Origin: Bryobacteraceae bacterium
Lineage (GTDB): Bacteria > Acidobacteriota > Terriglobia > Bryobacterales > Bryobacteraceae
Length of the DNA: 7,023 bases
Assembly (NCBI GenBank): GCA_025929455.1
Contig: JAICMB010000171.1
Coordinates: 1-7,023 of the forward strand
Direction: 5' to 3'
Part shown: positions 1-5,540 of the stretch, in pieces
Layout: every line of letters begins with the position of its first letter
Numbering within the stretch: the first letter of the stretch is position 1
Position numbers and translations under genes: made by a program
The notes under the pieces: model-generated
What the model saw: only the letters and a program-made list of their open reading frames with translations
What the model was told of the DNA's origin: nothing
Databases searched by the model: none

Positions 1-637
1 GGCGCTCGCGCGCTGTCTTCATAACCTCGCCAGTGTTATAAAGGCGCCAGCGGACTATGACCGTGCGCGCGCGGCGTTGAGCGAGGCCGCGTTGATATTC
101 GAGGAGCTCGGCGATCGTACCGGTAGCGCCTGGACTTTGGATCAGCAGGGCGATATCGCGCGCGCGCAGGGCCACATCGCCGCGGCACGCGCGCTATACC
201 AGCGCGCACTGGCGACATTCCGGGAAACCGGTGACCCATGGGGCTCTGCTCGCTGCCTGACCGACCTGGCGTATATGGATTACGCCGAGGGAAACCATGT
301 CGCGGGACGAAAAGCATTTCGCGAAGCTTTGGAACTCTTCGCGGGCCTGGGACACCGGCGCGGTGTCGCGCGAGCTCTGGAGGGCTGCGCCTGCATGGCC
401 GTACATGATGGAGATGCCGCGCGCGCGCTCAAGCTGGCCGCCGCGGCGGCACGCTTGCGGCAGTCCATCAGTGCGCGCTTACACCAGGCGGAGCAATTGC
501 AGCTCGATCAGGCGCTCCTGCCGGCATGGCATGCGCTCAGCGAAGCGGATGGAAAGCGTGCGTGGGACGAAGGGTCCGCCATGGACCTCGAAAACGCGAT
601 TGAATGCTCATTCGGAGCCCAGGCGCCCGCTATTTGA
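1..637 (+). CDS. TPR-repeat protein, C-terminal part (5' end outside window)
   Basis: The frame is open from base 2, so the start lies upstream; 211 residues and a TGA stop are visible. The TTG at 77 is internal, because repeat-like sequence continues before it. The protein is alpha-helical with TPR units of about 40 residues. Equivalent stretches recur at that interval: ALIFEELGDRTGSA, ALATFRETGDPWGSA and ALELFAGLGHRRGVA. This period is typical of the MalT/AfsR/LuxR-type TPR class. After the last repeat come an Ala-rich helix (ARLRQSISARL) and a segment ending WDEGSAMDLENAIECSF. That tail resembles the C-termini of large bacterial ATPase/TPR signalling proteins, which carry a winged-helix, kinase or cyclase domain at the N-terminus. 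The repeats probably form a protein- or ligand-binding scaffold. The N-terminal effector domain is not visible, so the function is open. The gene ends 8 bases inside the converging DUF4242 gene. Confidence 0.8.
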   Translation, partial: ALARCLHNLASVIKAPADYDRARAALSEAALIFEELGDRTGSAWTLDQQGDIARAQGHIAAARALYQRALATFRETGDPWGSARCLTDLAYMDYAEGNHVAGRKAFREALELFAGLGHRRGVARALEGCACMAVHDGDAARALKLAAAAARLRQSISARLHQAEQLQLDQALLPAWHALSEADGKRAWDEGSAMDLENAIECSFGAQAPAI

Positions 638-938
638 AAGATTCGGGGTCGATCAGACGCCGTACCGCCGCAACACGATCCGCCGGTATGCCGGTGCGGC
701 GGGCATGCTCGCGAACGCAGTCCTCGTCCGGGGCCAAATAGAGACAGTAGACCTTATCTTCAGTGACGTAGCTATGTAGCCACTGGATTTGCGGGCCCAT
801 GTGCTCCAATTCTTGCAAAGAGCGCAACGATATCTCCCGGATCTGGACATCCGACAATGATCCAGCGCCGGGCACATTGCGTTCAATAACGAACTGCGGC
901 ACGATCAAAACTTTATCACCAAAGCGGCCGGATTGCAT
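630..938 (-). CDS. DUF4242 family protein (possible nickel-binding, ferredoxin-like fold)
   Basis: This small protein has 102 residues if read from the ATG at 938. It matches the DUF4242 pattern along its length: FVIERNVPGAG near the start, then GPQIQWLHSYVTEDKVYCLYLAP (residues 48-70, quoted here as consecutive blocks GPQIQWLHSY and VTEDKVYCLYLAP), then EHARRTGIPADRV and RLIDP. A characterised member, Streptomyces SCO4226, binds nickel; whether this one does is inference. His55, Cys65, Cys74 and His78 are possible metal ligands. The start is uncertain. An in-frame TGA sits just before the ATG at 938, which has no clear Shine-Dalgarno. Relatives usually begin MPxFVIER, which matches the GTG at 902-900 (VPQFVIER) and gives 90 residues. 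I list the ATG form, but the GTG form fits the family better. The protein is probably cytoplasmic, with no signal peptide or membrane segment. Its 3' end overlaps the TPR gene by 8 bases. Confidence 0.85.
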   Translation of the reverse strand: MQSGRFGDKVLIVPQFVIERNVPGAGSLSDVQIREISLRSLQELEHMGPQIQWLHSYVTEDKVYCLYLAPDEDCVREHARRTGIPADRVAAVRRLIDPESFK

Positions 939-1098
939 TCAGCCGGGGCGTCATCCCGCCGTCTGCCAGGACCAGTAAGGGACCGGGCTGGACAACCGGG
1001 TCGCCGCTGCGAATCCAGGTGACCACGCCGTGGATTACGGTTAATCAAGCCCACCGGGCGAACGCCACTACTGCGCCGTTTGAATTGTTTCCGAAGCG

Positions 1099-1129
1099 AC
1101 CGCTCCCTTACGGAGCGTAAGCGAGCGGT
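1099..1129. repeat. REP-like imperfect palindrome between malQ and the DUF4242 gene
   Basis: The arms 1099-1111 (ACCGCTCCCTTAC) and 1117-1129 (GTAAGCGAGCGGT) pair over 13 bp with a single C-C mismatch (1106/1122) around a GGAGC loop. The loop can instead pair with GCTCC at 1102-1106, giving an alternative 5-bp hairpin. It lies downstream of malQ in a spacer with no intact gene. It could help terminate malQ transcripts, but no T-run follows it on either strand. The GC-rich stem, short loop and intergenic position are more like a repetitive extragenic palindrome. Only one copy is in this window, so dispersed repetition is inferred. Confidence 0.5.
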
Positions 1130-1165
1130 GGCCCGAATAGCTACAAACCTCGCCGTCGGACGCCA

Positions 1166-2632
1166 CTAGCGCCCATACAGCACCGTCAACGTCTTCAGCC
1201 GCTCACGCAAGTCCGGTGTCAACTGTTCCCACTGAAACCGCCAGCGCCAGTTTCCGCTCGTGCTGGCCGACAGGTTCATGCGCGCTTCCGTGCCCAGGCC
1301 CAGCACGTCCTGCATCGGCGAGATGGCGGTATCGGCTACCGAGGCCCACACCGCGCGGATGAAATCCCACTGGATGACGGCGCCATCCGTATTCAGATAC
1401 GCTTTCGCGAACTCGCGCTCGATGCCGATGTCCGCCGCGCTGCGTGTGCTGCCGGTTTGGGCCGCGCTGTTCCACCAGCCGGCGGTCGTATCGTTATCGT
1501 GCGTGCCGGTGTACGCAGCGATCTCGCGCGGGTAATTGTGCGGGCGGAACGTGGGCGCCTGCGCATCCTTGCCGAACGCGAACTGCAGCACCGACATTCC
1601 GGGAAACCCGAATTGATGCCGTATCGCCTCCACCTCCGGCGTGATCACGCCCAGATTTTCGGCTACCAGCGGCAACTCACCGAGCGCCTCCTGCGCCGAT
1701 TGGAAAAATCGCGCGCCGGGTCCTTTGATCCACTGCCCGTTTTGCGCGGTTTTTTCTCCGGCGGGCACTGCCCAGTAGGCCTCAAACCCGCGAAAGTGAT
1801 CGACGCGAATCATGTCCACCAACAGCAGTGTCCAACGCAGCCGGTCGATCCACCATGCGTACCCGGTTTCCGCGAGACGGTGCCAGCGGTACAGCGGATT
1901 GCCCCACAGTTGCCCGGTGGCGCTGAAATAATCGGGCGGAACTCCGGCGACGCGCAGCGGCCGGCCGTGCTCATCGAGTTCGAACAGATCGCGATGCGAC
2001 CACACGTCCGCGCTGTCGTGCGCCATGTAGATCGGAATGTCGCCGAAGATGCGTATGCCGCGCGCGGCGCAATAGAGTTTCAGCGAGCCCCATTGCCGGA
2101 AGAACTCCCATTGCACAAACTTGTGAAACTGTACTTCGCGCGCATCAGGCTCTTGCGCCCTCCACTCCGTCCAGGAGCGCCCACCGTTCCCTTCCTTCAG
2201 TGCCGCGAATGTCGCGTAAGAGTCTAGCCACGCCCGCTGCTTCTCGATGAAGTTGTCGAACTCGCCGCCCGGCCGGAAGCGGGCGAACGCTTTTCGCAAA
2301 AGGGCGGTCTTGAACGGAATAACCTGCTCGAACGCGCACTGGTCGGCGGGAAACGCCGGAACGTCCGCCAGATCGCGCGCTTCGAGCAGACCTGCTTCGG
2401 CCAGCTTCTCCGGGCTCAGCAGCATCGGATTGCCCGCCGCCGCCGAGAAGCATTGATACGGGGAATCGCCATAGCCGGTCGGTCCGAGCGGCAGCACCTG
2501 CCAGATATGTTGTCCCGTCTCCGCAAGAAAATCCGCGAATTGATACGCGTCCGGCCCGAGGTCGCCCATTCCGAAGCGCCCCGGCAGACTGGTCGGGTGC
2601 AGCAGAATGCCGCTCGCGCGCGGAAATTTCAC
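1166..2632 (-). CDS. malQ: 4-alpha-glucanotransferase (amylomaltase, GH77)
   Basis: This is a full-length protein of 488 residues, normal for the short bacterial GH77 amylomaltases. It transfers alpha-1,4-glucan segments between maltodextrins (EC 2.4.1.25), releasing glucose in disproportionation, and is cytoplasmic. The N-terminus has the family signature SGILLHPTSLPG followed by GDLGPDAY and WQVLPLGPTGYGDSPYQ. The active-site loop VPPDYFSATGQLWGNPLY is at about 231-248. The three catalytic carboxylates are present: nucleophile Asp278 in RVDHFRGF, acid/base Glu325 in VAENLG, and Asp379 in TGTHDND. The start is GTG at 2632, supported by AGGA seven bases upstream. An ATG at 2640 is out of frame and stops after three codons. 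Transcription diverges from ispG across a 111-base region. No other glycogen or maltose gene lies within the window, so its partner enzymes must be elsewhere. Confidence 0.96.
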   Translation of the reverse strand: MKFPRASGILLHPTSLPGRFGMGDLGPDAYQFADFLAETGQHIWQVLPLGPTGYGDSPYQCFSAAAGNPMLLSPEKLAEAGLLEARDLADVPAFPADQCAFEQVIPFKTALLRKAFARFRPGGEFDNFIEKQRAWLDSYATFAALKEGNGGRSWTEWRAQEPDAREVQFHKFVQWEFFRQWGSLKLYCAARGIRIFGDIPIYMAHDSADVWSHRDLFELDEHGRPLRVAGVPPDYFSATGQLWGNPLYRWHRLAETGYAWWIDRLRWTLLLVDMIRVDHFRGFEAYWAVPAGEKTAQNGQWIKGPGARFFQSAQEALGELPLVAENLGVITPEVEAIRHQFGFPGMSVLQFAFGKDAQAPTFRPHNYPREIAAYTGTHDNDTTAGWWNSAAQTGSTRSAADIGIEREFAKAYLNTDGAVIQWDFIRAVWASVADTAISPMQDVLGLGTEARMNLSASTSGNWRWRFQWEQLTPDLRERLKTLTVLYGR

Positions 2633-2639
2633 ACGCTCA

Positions 2640-2643
2640 TCCT
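2640..2643 (-). promoter_or_regulatory. malQ ribosome binding site (AGGA)
   Basis: On the minus strand AGGA is followed by seven bases and then GTG AAA TTT. This spacing supports the GTG start at 2632. The A of the final AGGA also begins an out-of-frame ATG-AGC-GTG-TGA mini-frame that ends at the malQ start. Confidence 0.6.
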
Positions 2644-2687
2644 AACAGGACGGCTCAGTACAGTCGCGTGCTTGCGCCGGCGGAACA

Positions 2688-2713
2688 GGACAGGCAGCAT
2701 AGACTGCCTGTCC
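2688..2713. repeat. Perfect 10-bp palindrome in the malQ/ispG control region
   Basis: GGACAGGCAG (2688-2697) and CTGCCTGTCC (2704-2713) are exact reverse complements separated by CATAGA. If the ispG -10 box is at 2720-2725, the dyad is centred near -31, overlapping the -35 position, which is a classic place for a repressor site. No T-run follows, so it is unlikely to be a terminator. The octamer AACAGGAC, which overlaps the left arm at 2684-2691, also occurs at 2644-2651, exactly 40 bp upstream. The binding protein is unknown, and the site could act on either divergent gene. Confidence 0.55.
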
Positions 2714-2716
2714 CAC

Positions 2717-2725
2717 TGTTAAAAT
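2717..2725 (+). promoter_or_regulatory. Candidate extended -10 promoter element for ispG
   Basis: TGT followed by TAAAAT fits an extended -10 box (TGn-TATAAT) with one mismatch in the hexamer. It is the AT-rich patch of an otherwise GC-rich spacer. Transcription would begin near 2731-2733, leaving only about a dozen bases before the start codon. No good -35 hexamer is visible at the right distance; the palindrome at 2688-2713 occupies that place. This call rests on consensus matching only. Confidence 0.35.
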
Positions 2726-2734
2726 CAATAATTT

Positions 2735-2740
2735 AGGAGG
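2735..2740 (+). promoter_or_regulatory. ispG ribosome binding site (AGGAGG)
   Basis: This is a full AGGAGG Shine-Dalgarno with only three bases (GTT) before the ATG at 2744. That is tighter than the usual 5-9, but it is the strongest such match near the gene and fixes the start. Confidence 0.75.
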
Positions 2741-2743
2741 GTT

Positions 2744-3985
2744 ATGGCAGCAGCAACGCGGCGCGTTTCGACGCCGGTCAACGTCGGTGGAGTGCTGGTG
2801 GGCGGCAATCATCCCATCGTGGTGCAGTCCATGACCAACACGGATACCGCCGATGTCATGTCGACCGTCAACCAGGTGATGGCGCTCGCCGCGGCCGGAT
2901 CCGAACTGGTGCGCGTGACGGTCAACACGGAAGCCGCAGCCGCCGCCGTTCCGAAGATTGTCGAGACGCTCGACAAGTTCGGCGTGCGCGTTCCGATCAT
3001 TGGCGATTTCCATTACAACGGCCACCTCCTTCTCAAGAAATTCCCGGACTGCGCGCGCACGCTCGCGAAGTATCGCATCAACCCCGGGAACGTCAATATC
3101 GGCAAAAAGCACGACGATAATTTCCGCACCATGATCGAGTGCGCCGTCGAGTACGGCAAGCCCGTGCGCATCGGCGTCAACTGGGGCTCGCTCGATCAGG
3201 CGCTGCTCACGCGCATGATGGACGAGAACTCGCGCCTGCCGGAACCGCTCGACGCCAAGCAGGTGACCATGAACGCCATCGTCGCCAGTGCGATTTTGTC
3301 CGGACAGGCAGCCGAGAAATATGGCCTCGGGCGCGAAAGCATTATCCTCAGCGCGAAGGTCAGCGGTGTGCAGGACCTCATCGCGGTCTACCGCATGCTA
3401 GCCGCGCAATGCGACTACGCGCTGCACCTGGGCTTAACGGAAGCGGGCCTGGGTTCGAAGGGCATCGTCACAACCACCGCCGCGCTCGCCGTGCTGCTGC
3501 AGGAAGGGATCGGCGACACCATTCGCGCATCCCTGACCCCGCTACCGAACGGCGATCGTGCCGACGAGGTTATCGTCTGTCAGCAGATCCTGCAGGCGCT
3601 CGAGCTACGCCGCTTTACACCGCAGGTGACGGCCTGCCCCGGCTGCGGCCGGACCACCAGTACTTTCTTCCAAGACATGGCGGATCAGATTCAGACCTAT
3701 CTGCGCGAGCAGATGCCGGTCTGGAAAGAGCGCTACGCGGGTGTAGAGGAGATGAAGGTCGCGGTGATGGGCTGTGTCGTCAACGGCCCGGGTGAGTCGA
3801 AACACTCCAACATTGGTATCTCGCTGCCCGGCACGTTTGAAGAGCCCGTTGCTCCGGTGTATGTCGACGGCAAACTCAAGACCACGCTGCGCGGCGACCA
3901 CATCGTCGCCGAGTTCATCGACATTCTCAACAAGTACATCGATCGCACTTACGCTCCGGTAGCGCAGCCGGTCTCCGCTGCCTAG
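2744..3985 (+). CDS. ispG: 4-hydroxy-3-methylbut-2-en-1-yl diphosphate synthase (IspG/GcpE)
   Basis: This 413-residue enzyme converts 2-C-methylerythritol 2,4-cyclodiphosphate to HMBPP, the penultimate step of the MEP isoprenoid pathway, using a [4Fe-4S] cluster and an electron donor such as flavodoxin or ferredoxin. The N-terminal TIM-barrel part shows [40 protein letters not shown] and [10 protein letters not shown]. The C-terminal cluster domain supplies Cys298 and Cys301 (ACPGCGRT) and Cys344 with Glu351 (GCVVNGPGE), matching the three cysteines and the glutamate of the family. The gap of 43 residues between the second and third cysteines is about eleven longer than in E. coli IspG, as in the longer alphaproteobacterial-type proteins. 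The start is fixed by the AGGAGG just upstream. Its stop overlaps thiG by four bases, tail to tail. The enzyme is cytoplasmic and probably essential. Confidence 0.97.
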   Translation: MAAATRRVSTPVNVGGVLVGGNHPIVVQSMTNTDTADVMSTVNQVMALAAAGSELVRVTVNTEAAAAAVPKIVETLDKFGVRVPIIGDFHYNGHLLLKKFPDCARTLAKYRINPGNVNIGKKHDDNFRTMIECAVEYGKPVRIGVNWGSLDQALLTRMMDENSRLPEPLDAKQVTMNAIVASAILSGQAAEKYGLGRESIILSAKVSGVQDLIAVYRMLAAQCDYALHLGLTEAGLGSKGIVTTTAALAVLLQEGIGDTIRASLTPLPNGDRADEVIVCQQILQALELRRFTPQVTACPGCGRTTSTFFQDMADQIQTYLREQMPVWKERYAGVEEMKVAVMGCVVNGPGESKHSNIGISLPGTFEEPVAPVYVDGKLKTTLRGDHIVAEFIDILNKYIDRTYAPVAQPVSAA

Positions 3986-4758
3986 CGCACGACGCCGGCG
4001 GCCGGGCTGCTCGCGGTGGCGTAGAGCTTTTTCTGCATGCGTCCCGCAAGGTACGCGTTGCGTCCGGCCTCGATGGCCAGCTTCATCGCCACTGCCATGC
4101 GTTCGGAATCCTCCGCCGCCGCAATCGCCGTGTTCATGAGCACGCCATCGAAGCCCAGCTCCATAGCCGCTGCCGCGTCCGACGCGGTGCCTACACCCGC
4201 ATCCACGATGAGCGGCACGCCCGTGATCATCTCGCGCAAGATGCGCAGATTGGTTGTGTTCTGAATCCCCAGTCCGGAACCAATCGGCGCGGCTAGCGGC
4301 ATCACGGCCGCGGCGCCCGCATCGATCAGCTTACGCGCGTTCACCAGGTCGTCGTTGGTGTACGGCAGCACCACGAAGCCTTCATTCGCTAGCGTCCGCG
4401 TGGCTTGGAGCAGGCCCGCATTGTCGGGAAACAGCGTGCGCTCGTCGCCGATGACTTCGAGCTTCACCCAGTTCGATAACCCCACTTCGCGCGCCAGCCG
4501 CGCCGTGCGCACCGCTTCATCTGCCGTATAGCAGCCCGCTGTGTTGGGCAGAATAAAGATCTTCTCGCGATCGATATAGTCGAGCAGAGATTCTTTCGAG
4601 CGGTCCGACAGGTTTACACGCCGCACCGCCACCGTGGCCACTTCCGCGCCCGATGCGGCATGGCATCGCGCCATTTCCTGGAAGCTGCGATATTTCCCGG
4701 TCCCTACAAACAAACGCGATCGGAAGGACCGGCCGGAGATGGTGAGTACGTCAGACAT
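3982..4758 (-). CDS. thiG: Thiazole synthase ThiG
   Basis: This 258-residue protein has normal length for ThiG. It forms the thiamine thiazole phosphate from DXP, dehydroglycine (or glycine-derived imine) and sulfur carried as ThiS thiocarboxylate. Family landmarks run in order: [14 protein letters not shown] (16-29), VAVRRVNL (43-50), [14 protein letters not shown] (70-83), the Schiff-base lysine Lys99 in NWVKLEV, then TLFPDN. The phosphate-binding loops are [10 protein letters not shown] (158-167) and [11 protein letters not shown] (186-196). [12 protein letters not shown] and the [16 protein letters not shown] tail complete the barrel. The ATG at 4758 gives the expected [21 protein letters not shown] start ([10 protein letters not shown] then [11 protein letters not shown]), with only a weak purine-rich ribosome site upstream. 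No thiS, thiF, thiO/thiH or thiE neighbour is in the window, so the gene stands apart from a thiamine operon here. Transcription diverges from sdhC. Confidence 0.96.
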   Translation of the reverse strand: MSDVLTISGRSFRSRLFVGTGKYRSFQEMARCHAASGAEVATVAVRRVNLSDRSKESLLDYIDREKIFILPNTAGCYTADEAVRTARLAREVGLSNWVKLEVIGDERTLFPDNAGLLQATRTLANEGFVVLPYTNDDLVNARKLIDAGAAAVMPLAAPIGSGLGIQNTTNLRILREMITGVPLIVDAGVGTASDAAAAMELGFDGVLMNTAIAAAEDSERMAVAMKLAIEAGRNAYLAGRMQKKLYATASSPAAGVVR

Positions 4759-4780
4759 GCTTTCATTTTTGCACCGCCCG

Positions 4781-4826
4781 TGAAACGTGGTTCGTTACAG
4801 CCTCTCACGCTATCCTGAAACGTGGT
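4781..4826. repeat. 11-bp direct repeat in the thiG/sdhC divergent control region
   Basis: TGAAACGTGGT occurs exactly at 4781-4791 and again at 4816-4826, 35 bp start to start. Both copies lie in the 95-base spacer between the divergent thiG and sdhC starts. Two identical same-strand sites in such a spacer suggest a regulator binding site, although a chance short duplication is possible. Between them TATCCT (4811-4816) is a weak -10-like hexamer on the plus strand with no convincing -35 partner. The copies do not resemble a TPP riboswitch, and the thiG leader is too short for one. Confidence 0.5.
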
Positions 4827-4827
4827 C

Positions 4828-4853
4828 TCCTCAATTCCGGAGGAAATCCTCCC
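4828..4853 (+). promoter_or_regulatory. sdhC ribosome binding site with self-pairing flanks
   Basis: The Shine-Dalgarno GGAGGA (4839-4844) is ten bases before the sdhC ATG, counted from the end of GGAGG. It is followed at 4847-4852 by TCCTCC, its exact complement, which can form a small hairpin just before the start codon. A second complement, TCCTC, lies at 4828-4832. Either pairing could hide the ribosome site. The stem is only 5-6 bp, so a control function is inferred. Confidence 0.5.
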
Positions 4854-5537
4854 ATGAGCGCAATCGCCGCGGCCCCGCCACGCCGCGCGCCCGAAGGATT
4901 TTACGGCTCCAACATCGGCAAAAAAGCCACCATGGCCGTAACGGGTGTCATTTTGTTCCTGTTCCTGATCGGGCACCTGGCCGGCAATCTACAAGTCTTC
5001 GAAGGCCCCGAGAAAATGGCGCAATATACGCGCTTTCTGCACAGCATGCCCGCGGGCCTGTGGTTCGTGCGCGCCGTGCTCATCATCGCGGTTGTCGCGC
5101 ACATCTGGTCTGCTACGCTGCTTGCGAAACGGAAATGGGACGCCCGGCCGACCGGGTACAAGCGCTGGAAGCCGATCGGCTCCACGTACGCGTCTCGCAC
5201 TATGTACTGGAGCGGGCCGATCATTCTCGCGTTCGTCATCTACCATCTGCTCGATTTCACCATCGGTCCGGCCAATCCGAACTTCGTCGAAGGCGACCCG
5301 TATCACAACATCGTCGCCAGCTTCAGCAATCCGGTCATCGCAAGCTGGTACATCTTTGCAATGATCCTGCTGTGCTTGCACCTCTATCACGGCCTCTTCA
5401 GCATGTTCCAATCCGTCGGCTTGAGCCACCCGCGCTACACGCCCATGCTGCGCCGCGCCGCCAAGATAGTCGCCGTGGCGCTCGCCGCCGGCTTCATTTC
5501 TATCCCGGTCGCGGTGCTTACGAAGGCGGTGAGCTAG
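4854..5537 (+). CDS. sdhC: Succinate dehydrogenase cytochrome b558-type membrane subunit
   Basis: This 227-residue membrane anchor of respiratory complex II belongs to the single-subunit diheme b558 family (Bacillus, Bacteroidota and Acidobacteriota type), so no sdhD is expected. Five hydrophobic segments lie at about 26-44, 69-90, 118-137, 162-184 and 201-223. Histidines within the first four are the likely heme ligands: His41 (LIGHLAGN), His83 (VVAHIW), His131 (IYHLLDF), and His176 or His179 (CLHLYHGLF). The anchor passes electrons from the SdhB iron-sulfur protein to quinone, in this family generally menaquinone. The N-terminal MSAIAAAPPRRAPEGFYGSN is a cytoplasmic tail, not a signal peptide. 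The ATG at 4854 follows a strong GGAGGA site. sdhA begins three bases after the stop, so the two are co-transcribed. Confidence 0.95.
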   Translation: MSAIAAAPPRRAPEGFYGSNIGKKATMAVTGVILFLFLIGHLAGNLQVFEGPEKMAQYTRFLHSMPAGLWFVRAVLIIAVVAHIWSATLLAKRKWDARPTGYKRWKPIGSTYASRTMYWSGPIILAFVIYHLLDFTIGPANPNFVEGDPYHNIVASFSNPVIASWYIFAMILLCLHLYHGLFSMFQSVGLSHPRYTPMLRRAAKIVAVALAAGFISIPVAVLTKAVS

Positions 5538-5540
5538 CCG

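Noticed and set aside
297..779. A 160-codon plus-strand frame overlapping the TPR gene and the DUF4242 gene
   Set aside because: It lies in another frame of the TPR repeats and then antisense to DUF4242. The Arg/Ser-rich composition is typical of a frame-shifted shadow.
1457..2227. A 256-codon plus-strand open frame inside malQ
   Set aside because: It is antisense to a well-supported malQ, Arg/Pro-rich, with no recognisable motif and no ribosome site. It is a by-product of GC-rich codon use.
2688..2713. The palindrome read as an intrinsic terminator
   Set aside because: No T-run follows on either strand, and no gene ends next to it. It lies between two divergent gene starts.
2642..3112. A 156-codon minus-strand frame across the ispG start and the divergent spacer
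   Set aside because: It reads antisense to the ispG N-terminus and through the palindrome and promoter region, is His/Arg-rich, and resembles no family.
3139..3795. A 218-codon plus-strand frame inside ispG
   Set aside because: It is a shifted frame of ispG, Arg/Gly/Ala-rich, and lacks any family signature. The ispG frame carries all the cluster residues.
4759..4853. A TPP riboswitch upstream of thiG
   Set aside because: The whole spacer to sdhC is only 95 bases, and I see no THI-box core such as CTGAGA in the correct orientation near thiG.
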